Shown here in pieces: positions 1-8,050 of a DNA stretch of 12,226 nt. The notes under the pieces are model-generated. The model was given only the letters and a program-made list of their open reading frames with translations, did no database searches and had not been told where the DNA came from. The stretch covers positions 1 to 12,226 of the forward strand of contig LT636145.1 in the NCBI GenBank assembly GCA_900128565.1, in the 5' to 3' direction. Position numbers and translations under genes: made by a program. The stretch comes from Stramenopiles sp. TOSAG23-6 (lineage: Eukaryota > Sar). The number at the start of each line of letters is the position of its first letter. Within the stretch, counting starts at the first letter, position 1.

Positions 1-51
1 CGAAATTTTGTACCTAACGATTTTTTTTTCAAATATTTTTCCAAAATACAT
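1..51 (+). other. 3' part of an intron (copy A), cut by the window edge
   Basis: The first 51 bases match the 3' half of the introns at 4956-5056 and 5474-5568. They contain the shared core CGAAATTTTGTACCTAACGA, a T-rich stretch, and the end CCAAAATACAT. The MYND reading frame stays open through it, but the encoded residues come from the repeat and are not part of the protein family. By analogy with the other copies the intron would end at 51 with AT, giving a phase-0 junction at codon CCT (52). The 5' splice site lies outside the window. There is no AG in the segment. Confidence 0.7.
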
Positions 52-1512
52 CCTCATGATAGGGGATGTTCACTCGATCAAGCACTGAAAGATGATGACG
101 CGTTTGATAAGACAACTACATTATCGTCAAAAGAATTCAAACACCTTCCAAAACCAACAAAGCTGCAATTACGTCGAGGTGCTTCTGTAGTTGTTGGTGG
201 TCTAAATACAAAGAAATTCAACGGTCGCATTGCCAAGGTAAATGGTACATTAAATGATAGAGGTCGCGTTCCTATTTTATTACGTCCTAAAAAATGGAAA
301 TATTCACCTGATGAAGATAAAACATCATGGGAAACAATTTCAGTAAAGCCAGAAAACATTGTTATCGGTTGCTCTTATTGTGCGAAACCTCAACCTGCTC
401 TTAAATGTTCAGGTTGTAAGATCGCTTTGTATTGCACGAAAGAATGTCAGAAGGTGCACTGGAAATCCAATGGACACAAGAAGGAATGTAAAGAGATGGC
501 TAATTATTACAAATCAGATTGGAGTGCTGAAGATGATCATGAATCTTGGGCTGGATTGAGTAAGAAACATTTAAAGATTTTGCGTAAACTTCATCAAGAA
601 CAAAATCTTCATACAAAAGATCAGCTTTGGAAAGTGACATGCGAAACTAAGGCAATGCTAGATTCTTTAAACTTCTGCACTATGCATCCGAATATGCTTT
701 TCAAGGCAAAGATGGAAATGCTAGAAGGTGTAGAGAAAACACCATTTCAAAAACAGTCTGGCGAAATTTGTGTGGTGATGAGCTCGGAATCGTCTGGCAG
801 TGAACTACAATTAATGATTGAGGAAGATCTCGCAGGTCTTGCACCAGCCCCAGGAGAAAAAATTCTTACTCCAAGTTCAAGAAAACGTAAGCCTGTACCA
901 TGTCATTTAGATGTACCTGTGAAATACGCTTTGATTGGTGAATGTGTATATACCCCTCAAAATAGATTAGATTTTATGGAATATTTTTCTAAAACTGGCT
1001 CAAATAAAGGTAAAAAGTGTGAGTGGCCAGACGGAGAAGCAGTGGAAACGTGCCCTGGAACTGGAAAGAAGGTTCCTTGTGACTTTACTACTAAGCATTT
1101 ATTAGTTGCTGGAATGTTTCGTGGACTGGCAACCGGTGGTGGAATAACTAGTCGTATTATGCCTCGAATATTAACGATGGAGGGATATCATAAACTAATG
1201 GGTGGGGAAGGTAAGCATACTAAAGTTCCTGTCGCAACAAAGTGTCTAAATGTTGGTGGACCATTGAGAAGTGAGGATCTTGAGGAATTGAAAAATAAGA
1301 TGATGGAGGAGGAGGAGGACCAGTTGTTACAATCTAATGATATCTTAGATATGATGCGAATGTTACAAAAACAAACCTATGCTAACATCTTCGAACACAG
1401 GGGATTAAAATACCCTACATCAAGCCAGCTATATGAACAATGGGAGAACTCAGGCAGATTGAAAGCCTGTGACATAATATGGAATAGAAGTTTTAAATCT
1501 CGAAATAGTTAA
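52..1512 (+). CDS. MYND zinc-finger protein, 5' partial
   Basis: About 486 residues remain, ending at TAA (1510-1512). The N-terminus lies upstream of the window. A basic, glycine-containing module (about 170-360) with a 'GRIAKVNGTLNDRGRVPILL' stretch and ending 'ISVKPENI' precedes the finger. This type of segment often sits directly before MYND domains in protist proteins. The MYND finger (370-489) is complete, with spacing C-x2-C-x8-C-x2-C-x5-C-x3-C-x7-H-x3-C. MYND fingers bind two zinc ions and mediate protein-protein contacts. The C-terminal 330 residues contain an acidic run from a GAG-type codon repeat (about 1302-1320) and a conserved-looking block around 925-1260 that I cannot assign. 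No SET domain is visible, so a methyltransferase is not supported. The gene converges on the adenylate kinase gene, with 189 bases between the two stops. Confidence 0.85.
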   Translation, partial: PHDRGCSLDQALKDDDAFDKTTTLSSKEFKHLPKPTKLQLRRGASVVVGGLNTKKFNGRIAKVNGTLNDRGRVPILLRPKKWKYSPDEDKTSWETISVKPENIVIGCSYCAKPQPALKCSGCKIALYCTKECQKVHWKSNGHKKECKEMANYYKSDWSAEDDHESWAGLSKKHLKILRKLHQEQNLHTKDQLWKVTCETKAMLDSLNFCTMHPNMLFKAKMEMLEGVEKTPFQKQSGEICVVMSSESSGSELQLMIEEDLAGLAPAPGEKILTPSSRKRKPVPCHLDVPVKYALIGECVYTPQNRLDFMEYFSKTGSNKGKKCEWPDGEAVETCPGTGKKVPCDFTTKHLLVAGMFRGLATGGGITSRIMPRILTMEGYHKLMGGEGKHTKVPVATKCLNVGGPLRSEDLEELKNKMMEEEEDQLLQSNDILDMMRMLQKQTYANIFEHRGLKYPTSSQLYEQWENSGRLKACDIIWNRSFKSRNS

Positions 1513-1701
1513 AAAGGTAAATGAGACCAACAGAAGTTTGTGTATGATGTCATTAGTGTTTTTATTACATATGACTCATTGATAAAATTAATCTTCGATG
1601 GTTATAAGTATTAGTAGTTATCCGACAAAGATGTAAATTTACCCTAATTAATTGTCATTATTCAAAATTGCACAATAATTCTTTTTTTACATAAAAATAT
1701 T

Positions 1702-4700
1702 TTATTTTAAGATTTCATCTAAATTAGTTTCGATACTTGCAGTGTCTGTTGTGTCAACTTCCACAACTTTATCAGCATAAAGTTTACAAATTCCAGCAAT
1801 TTCCCTTTGAAATATATCATCTGATTGTCTGACTACCTTTTCACCAGCCCGCTCATTGCGAACGTTCACAGATGCAGTCAGTTTAATAACATGCTCAACA
1901 ACACCAATATTTTCTTCAAGATAAAAAGCTTGATCATGATGCATTGGAAAACCTGCAGAAATTGTTCGAGGATATCCCGATATGAGAAACTTCTTCCCAC
2001 TTCCAGCACTTCGCATTTGAACATGAGCTACTCTTGCAACCACGTCATTTGGTACTGTGCGCTTGAGACGTATACATTTTGCAATAACCTTACCATCTTC
2101 AGATCCCATTGATGCTTCGTTATCAAGAAGTAAAGGAATATTGAGATGAACATATCCATATCGTCTCCCTAAATGTATTACTACATCATCCGAAGCAGTA
2201 CCTGCTGGGGATAAGAGAAGTGAAACGTTCGGTAAGAAGATTTTTTCGCATTGGCTGAATGTTTCATCAATACTTCCATTCGCATCAACCATTCGTAACA
2301 TGTTTCTTCTTTTTAGTTCGGGAATTACTGGTTTAGTCAAAAGATTCCATGTATTAAATCGTTGTGCGATTGCTACTGATGATAATCCCAAACGTTCCGC
2401 AGCGATATTTTCTTCGACATTAAAGTAAAGGCAAGAAGAATGTGACGATAATCCAATTGTTTCTTGAAAACGTTGGATTTGTTCTCGAGAACGGGGATAT
2501 CCATCAATAAGAAATCTCCGTTTACCAGATGCTTTCATTGCGTTGTGTAACATTCGAAGTAAAATAAAAGATGGAATAATTTTTCGTTTCGCCATCATAC
2601 TTTGTACCATTTTCCCTGAAGGAGTTCCCCTCTCACATTCCGCCTTGAGCAGCGTTTGTAAACACAATCTTTGATAACCAAATGTAGATGCTAGTTTGTT
2701 GCATATAGTTGTTTTTCCTGCCCCAGGTGGACCTATCGCAAATACAATCTCATTGATAAACATTGAATGTGACCGTTGGTAAACGATTTCATTACCTAAT
2801 GCAGAATCAGCATAAGTTACGAGTCCTCGCTTTGAGAAGTAATTGATGACAGGTAAACATTGCTTATCAAAGAGCATTCTTTTTCTAGCTTCGCTACTGT
2901 TTTTCTTGACTGAACCATCAGCATCCTTTTTTATGTACAAAACACCCGTTACATCAGCCACTCTTTGCTCAAATGCTTTTGCTTGATCAAGTGCACGTGG
3001 AAATCCATCAATAACATAACCCCTTGCTCGACCACCACATGCGCTCATGGCTTTGCGAATAATAGACAGTGTTAGTGAAATTGGTACAATTTGCCCCCCG
3101 CGAATGATTTGATCAAGTTGCTTGCCCTCAGCTGATCCACGAGCTACCTCTGAGCGAAGTAAATCGTCCACGCTAAGATGTACTAAGTTGAACTCCGTTG
3201 CAACGCGATCACATAATGTTGTTTTTCCAGATGAAGAAGCACCTAAAACAAAATAAACTTTTGGTTCCAATGCTAGCTGCACATCTTGCCATACCTTATC
3301 GCTTGGATGGTTTGCATCGACAACTCTTTCAAGGCCAGATCTCGAGTAGAATTCTGCCATTGGCTTGATGGATGCAGTATATGTCGCAAAACTCTCTTCA
3401 ATGGATTTTGCATCACGACCAAGTTGAGCAAGACGTGTTTTACATACCTTGACCGTAGTAGAAAGATGAAGTACACATTGAGGAGAGCCAATACACTTCT
3501 CAAACATAGCAGCGTCTGATCGAGAGTTTGGCCAACCACTTATTAAAAATTTATCATTGGTACTCTTCTCCATTGCAGCTTGAAGGACTTCAACGACAAC
3601 AGGTGCTTCTACTTCTCTACCTGCATTAGCTCTGGCTGAAATTAGTTGACCAACTTTTGATCCAGTATTTTCTTGAGCAGCCAAAAGTTCAGGCACAGAA
3701 ATGTTTTGAAAACCATATTTTTCTGAAATTTTTCTACAATGAACAGACTTGTCACAACCCTCTGGACCAATGACAAACACTGTCCGTGGCATAAATGCAG
3801 TATGTGCCTGAGTCCAAACCTGTTCTGCGCTTTCACTTGCAGATATGTTCCATACTATACCAAGTTTGCGATAAAAATCAATCAAAGGTTTTGAAAATTT
3901 ATGAAACAAATCTATTCGCTTTTGGTAGACTTCCTCGTTATCATCACTGCGTTTTTCAGTCTTTGCACGATTTCTTAATCGCCGTTTCATGATGTGGTCT
4001 GAAGTATCCAAATTAAGGACAAAGCGACATGGAGCAACTTCACGCTCAAAGAGATATGCTTGGTCAATTTGTCGAGGGTAGCCATCAATTAGAAATTTTT
4101 TCGATGGATTTGACATGATTGCATCCTTTAGTAGTCGGAGTACGTGTTTAGTTGGTACAAGTTCACCCTTGCTAATATGCGCATTTATCGTTTTACCAAG
4201 TGGTGTCTCTCTTTTCTGTTCTCTTCGAAGTAAATCTCCTGTGCTTATATGAGCATATCCAAATTCTTTACTGATACGTGCACACACCGTTCCCTTACCA
4301 CTACCTGGACCACCGAGGACAAATACAATTTGTTTTTCATTTGGTTTTGAAACAACTCCAGCTGGAAGAACTGTATCGACTAAAGTAGCTTCAGGAAGTT
4401 CATCTGAATCTTCAACTACATAATAATCTGCAAAACCTTCGTCAACAACAGGATTGCTTGGATTATTATTACGTAACCAATAGCCAAGCCATCGTATGGC
4501 ATCTGAACCGATAGGTTTTTCTTTGCATAGTTCAGTGAGTCCATATATTGTGAAAAATATGTTACATTTGAGATTCGTTAGGTACAACATTTCATAAGGA
4601 AAAAAAAAATATTTGAAATGCATTATGAAAACGCACTTCAACAAGTGTAGAGTGAAGTGTTCGTTTTGATGATGGGCCAGCACATGCAGATGACAAATAA

Positions 4701-5473
4701 CCACGAGCTTCATTGACTGTTTGTTCGCCTTGTTTGTTTAACTGTGGGAAGAAAAATGAAATTTCTCTATTTGCACTCTTTGTCGAATCTGACCCATGAA
4801 CAGCATTTCGTTGCCCATTTAAACCAAATTGAGCTCGAATTGAATCAGGAGCATCAACACGAGCGGTATTTGAGTTTGTGGGCCCACATAATAAACGCCA
4901 ATGACTGATAGCACCAGGTTTGGCAAGCACCATTGCATGAAGAGGACCAGATGACATGTATTTTGGAAAAATATTTCAAAATGTTTTCTGTTAGGTACAA
5001 AATTTCGTATGAAAAATAAATTCGATTTTTTTGTTAAAAAAAAAAATAAAACATACATGAAGTCTGTAAGACCATTAAAGAAAGACCTTTTTGAATGTTC
5101 CGCATAAAACATTTCAGCACGAGATTTTGTTAATGTAACATTTAATTTCTGCACTATCGTAAATCCAGCATTCTCCACCATTGCGACAATTTTTGCTGCA
5201 TTATTATTAGCAAAAGCATCCGGTTTGATCAGCGCAAGAGTTTTTTCCACTTCCAATCCATCAGGAAACCAAAATTTAAGTTCCCGATCAGCGTCGTTGC
5301 CAGTGGCAGATCCATGTGCTGCATTAGATTGCTTATTTTCTCCATATTGGGCTCTAATTGTATCAGGTGCAATTTTGCGTGCCTCGTCACTATCAGTTGG
5401 GCCAATAAACTGGCGCCACGCATCCACAGCATTTTCTTTTTCTAATGCTAAAATTACAGTTTTCCCCGAAGAC
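1702..5473 (-). CDS. Fused nucleoside diphosphate kinase / Dpy-30 motif / five adenylate-kinase-like modules
   Basis: Model: exons 5473-5057, 4955-4637 and 4542-1702, at least 1,192 residues. Order: C-terminal half of an NDK domain (R/GPT, TIR and HG motifs, but HGSA in place of HGSD); a complete NDK domain (ALIKPDA, FYAEH, FF..L..FMSSG, GPT, SIR, N..HGSDS with the catalytic His); a Dpy-30-like motif (GLTELCKEKP..., about 4542-4440); then five adenylate kinase modules. AK1 (about 4340-3795) has P-loop GGPGSGKG, STGDLLRR and IDGYPR. AK2 (about 3790-3265) is degenerate (GPEGCDKS, SGWPNSR). AK3 (about 3262-2770) has GASSSGKT and IDGFPR. AK4 (about 2768-2240) has GPPGAGKT and IDGYPR but no arginine-rich lid. 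AK5 (about 2235-1702) has lost the P-loop. NDK moves phosphate from ATP to other NDPs; AK interconverts ATP, ADP and AMP. Such fusions are typical of axonemal proteins, so a flagellar role is inferred. The true start is uncertain: ATG 5477-5475 or the upstream UBA exon. Confidence 0.85.
4543..4636 (-). other. Intron B (94 nt), GT...AT ends
   Basis: It separates the end of the second NDK region (...STLVE) from the Dpy-30 motif (GLTELCKEKP). It starts GTGCGT and ends CACAATATAT before GGA, phase 0. The microhomology is a single G, so only GT-AT (or the equivalent one-base shift TG-TG) keeps the expected protein. The core TGAAATGTTGTACCTAACGA is present, 35 nt from branch-like A to 3' end. There is no AG anywhere in it, and the first AG downstream lies inside the conserved LCKEKP codons. 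Confidence 0.75.
4956..5056 (-). other. Intron C (101 nt) inside the NDK domain, GT...AT ends
   Basis: It interrupts the conserved NDK stretch FF-NGLTDFM / SSGPLHAMVL exactly, phase 2 within the ATG codon. It starts GTATGT and ends CCAAAATACAT. The 101 nt length breaks the frame unless it is removed. The flanks share CATG, so AT-AC is also formally possible here. The only AG (in CTAACAG, beside the branch-like A) would give a frameshift. The core CGAAATTTTGTACCTAAC is intact. Confidence 0.8.
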
Positions 5474-5568
5474 ATATGTATTTTAGAAAAATATTTCAAA
5501 AAAAATTCGTTAGGTACAAAATTTCGTAAGAAAAAAAATTCAAATTTGAACAAAAAAAAACAACATAC
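5474..5568 (-). other. Intron D (95 nt) between the UBA exon and the first NDK half
   Basis: It starts GTATGT after codons for INIP and ends TAAAATACATAT before GTCTTCG. Removal joins INIP-M-SSGK in frame (phase 2). It shares the core CGAAATTTTGTACCTAACGA with copies A and C and holds no AG at all. The 3' end could also be placed two bases earlier (5476), but that breaks the frame. Because the upstream exon is not NDK-like, this copy may instead mark a chimeric join between two introns. Confidence 0.65.
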
Positions 5569-6992
5569 ATGGGTATATTAATCATGAGGGACAATCGTTC
5601 ACCAGAAAATTGCATCTCTTGAAAAGTATCATCATATTTTTGTATTGAAATACGATCCATATCCATAAATAATGAAAGTGCCTCTCCATGTGATACGAGC
5701 CATTCAACAGCACCATTTCTATCATTTTTATAGACAGATAAAACTTGAAGAACGATATGAATAGGATAGCCCATATTACTAATCATTTGAGCCGAAGGTA
5801 TTGCTTCACAATCATTTGAATATTTTGCATCTGTCATCACTTCAGAAATGCATTCATTGTTTTTGTGTGTGTCATCAATATTACGAGGTTTCTTCAAAGG
5901 GCATCGTTTGTCCGATGGTGCATGTATAGGAACTTGAAGAGAGTTCATGATACGCAGCATATGTACCGCCATGTTTGATATCGGCGTCGGTAGTAATATA
6001 CCCTGGACAACATTTTCCGAACTATTATTGGGTAATCCAAAAGTAAGAAGCGTTAAAACTAATTCCAGCATAATCGTAGCTGACCCAAGAGCTACAGCTG
6101 ACGCTTGTAATGTTAATAACAGACAAATTCTTTTTTGTTTTATTTTTTCATCATTGAAACTAAGAATACCCTGTTGCAGTGATGCAAGGATCTTACTCAT
6201 TTCTTCACACATTTGATGCCTTTTTGGATGATACAGGAGAGCGCATGGTGCAACATCAGTAAGTGATAAGAGGTTGTCCTCGATATCTGTAGAATTTTCA
6301 TTGGGGTTTTGTAGTAAAAGGTATAAATTTTCAAGATTATTTTTTAACCACTCAATATATAAAGGAATGCTTCGTTTAGGGTCAGCATCACCACTCTGTG
6401 CACCAGCAGAATCTTTGGAAATATGATATTGTGAAACTGATACTAAAGCTGCAAGTGCATTGGAACCTACACAACCAAGAAGCTGCGGTGTTTTTTTATA
6501 ACAAATTGGGGGTGAATGTTTTTTTTTCCTTCTAATATTCTCAAGCTCGTCAAGAGCAGCCCAAACACTCAACAGCAATAACTTGCGACGCATGAAAGCC
6601 GTGGTTAATATCGGTATAACTGATTCCTCCCCTAAACCATATGGAGAGACTAATATAGCTAACTCAGCACAGGCGGCCGAAATGACGCAAGAACTTCGAC
6701 ACTCCACTCCAGCAGCTATAGCACGATATTGTAATGACCTTGCTCTTGCAATTTGCGAACTCATTTTTGCTACGCATATACTAAGCGATCTAGAGAATAA
6801 AGATGAACTTTTTGCTATTTTGAGTAGTTCTTCGCCAATAACATCGGCTACAAAAATATCATCAATAATTGCATCAGTGAGTATTCGAAACAGCTCTGTC
6901 TTTTTATGCTCAACTAGAGCAAGTAATCGTAAAGCAACACGATGAATTAGCTTCTGCATACTATGATCTATATTATCCTCCCCATAACTCAT
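5569..6992 (-). CDS. UBA-domain protein exon (N-terminal 474 residues)
   Basis: The exon starts at ATG 6992-6990 and runs 474 codons plus two bases to the GTATGT at 5568. Unspliced, it would end in a short low-complexity tail encoded by the intron, which is unlikely to be real. Residues about 400-438 form a UBA domain: a hydrophobic MGYP loop, a middle helix and a final helix with NGAVEWLVSHG. UBA domains bind ubiquitin. The rest is mostly helical and leucine-rich, including a hydrophobic stretch around LLLTLQASAVALGSATIMLE, which may be repeat helices and not a membrane segment. I do not recognise the family; a part of a larger ubiquitin ligase or adaptor is possible. The exon joins the NDK gene in frame through intron D, which would give a 1,666-residue fusion, or it belongs to a separate gene whose later exons are missing here. 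Confidence 0.75.
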
Positions 6993-7257
6993 CTTATTCG
7001 CATAACAACGTTCTGCAAATCATAAAATTAAACTATAAGATGATTTGTGTGTAGCCTCTTTTTTTTCGAATGACTAGCGAAGCTTGCTTAGCCCTTACAG
7101 TTTCACTTTTTGGAAAAATCAGTTTTTTTCGTGTCACGGCTTCGCAGAGCGGAACCTTGTCGTTGTGTTTCAAAGTTCAAACTTGTGTTACACTTTTGCT
7201 AATACTGGAATAGTTACCAGCTGTCTATTTACTCATACACTCGTATAATTGAGAATA
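6993..7257. promoter_or_regulatory. Shared divergent promoter region
   Basis: These 265 bases separate the divergent starts of the UBA exon (minus) and the thioredoxin-like gene (plus), so they should hold both promoters. The segment is AT-rich with T-tracts (around 7060 and 7125). I see no convincing TATA box or known core element. Confidence 0.4.
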
Positions 7258-7815
7258 ATGCCTGTGATATGTATAGGACCACTTTGTGTACCTATTTGGG
7301 GCCTTCTTCCAGTTATAGCCCTTTTTTTTCAGCGAATATGGAATTGGTTTATGGGTAAAAATTCGTTGATTAATAAGCCTGTAGATAGGGAGAAGGGTCG
7401 TGGCGGTGTCATTGAGGTCAGAACCAAGATAAACTGGATGGCGGCGCGCAAAAGCGCAGTTGTCCACGATAGACCAATGATAGTCCAGTGGAGTACACCT
7501 ACGTGTGGACCATGTAAGAAGATATACCCATTATTTGAGTCTTTAAGTCATCTATATAAAGATCTTATCTTCGTGAAAGTTGGAGACTCACAAAGCGTTG
7601 AGCTGTCAGGCATAGCGAAAAGTTGCGCAGTCGCAGCTTTCCCAACATTTCAAATGTATCACGGTGAAGAAAACAGTCCATGTTTAGAATCATTCATCGG
7701 AGGTTATGAAACACAATTGCGAGAGTTAGTTCAAAAATATTCAATTTGCAATCCCTCCAATATAGCAACTTCGAAGTTTGATCTTGCTCCTTCCAACTGT
7801 AAAGGTGGGCAATGA
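7258..7815 (+). CDS. Membrane-anchored thioredoxin-like protein
   Basis: 185 residues. The start is ATG at 7258; an in-frame TTG nine bases upstream is not a plausible eukaryotic start. The N-terminus (about residues 1-32) is hydrophobic with two cysteines (VICIGPLCVP), followed by basic residues, and looks like a signal anchor or single membrane segment. The thioredoxin fold follows from about residue 70: the active site CGPC is at residues 83-86, preceded by a WS(T)P-type strand end (VQWSTPT), and the cis-proline loop is FPTF. The dithiol would support reduction or disulfide exchange of partner proteins. A glycine before the last helix (FIGGYE) fits the family. About 25 uncharged residues follow the fold. 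The membrane it sits in cannot be told from sequence, and a secretory-pathway or organelle location is inference. It is divergent from the UBA gene and convergent with EXO1. Confidence 0.85.
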   Translation: MPVICIGPLCVPIWGLLPVIALFFQRIWNWFMGKNSLINKPVDREKGRGGVIEVRTKINWMAARKSAVVHDRPMIVQWSTPTCGPCKKIYPLFESLSHLYKDLIFVKVGDSQSVELSGIAKSCAVAAFPTFQMYHGEENSPCLESFIGGYETQLRELVQKYSICNPSNIATSKFDLAPSNCKGGQ

Positions 7816-7956
7816 TAATTCATTTCCTACCATAATGTTATGCAAATACCATATTGGTAGAATCTAGTGATTTACGATACTGTAGCCATTGACAGCTTTG
7901 TTCAAAATCTTATGCTGAAGAATAGAGCCTGAGGTTGCATGTTTCGAAGTCAATTT

Positions 7957-7970
7957 AATAAAAAAATAAA
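7957..7970 (+). terminator. Possible polyadenylation signals of the thioredoxin-like gene
   Basis: Two AATAAA hexamers (7957-7962 and 7965-7970) lie about 145 nt after the stop codon, in an AT-rich 235-base gap between convergent genes. This is positional evidence only, and such hexamers are common in AT-rich DNA. Confidence 0.3.
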
Positions 7971-8050
7971 TACTGAAAAGTATAAGAAATTGAAATTTTT
8001 AATATGCAAGTACCTTAAAGTATTTGTACACGCTTGATATTTGCGATCTA

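Noticed and set aside
3286-3519. Plus-strand and other-frame ORFs inside the adenylate kinase, UBA and EXO1 genes
   Set aside because: They overlap well-supported coding sequence and have no family resemblance or sensible composition.
4543-4636. AT-AC (minor spliceosome) explanation for all introns
   Set aside because: It fits C and the EXO1 intron, but copy B cannot be cut that way without changing the protein, and the 5' ends look like U2-type sites.
4543-4713. Uninterrupted reading frame through intron B giving a 1,003-residue protein
   Set aside because: The first about 57 residues are antisense-like and low-complexity, coming from another frame of the NDK exon and the intron; the homologous chain comes from the spliced NDK exon.
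7096-7112. Oomycete-like initiator element upstream of the thioredoxin gene
   Set aside because: ACAGTTTCACTTT matches the known core only loosely, and such runs are common in this AT-rich DNA.
7249-7257. TTG start three codons before the thioredoxin ATG
   Set aside because: TTG starts are not expected in nuclear eukaryotic genes; the ATG at 7258 is immediately available.
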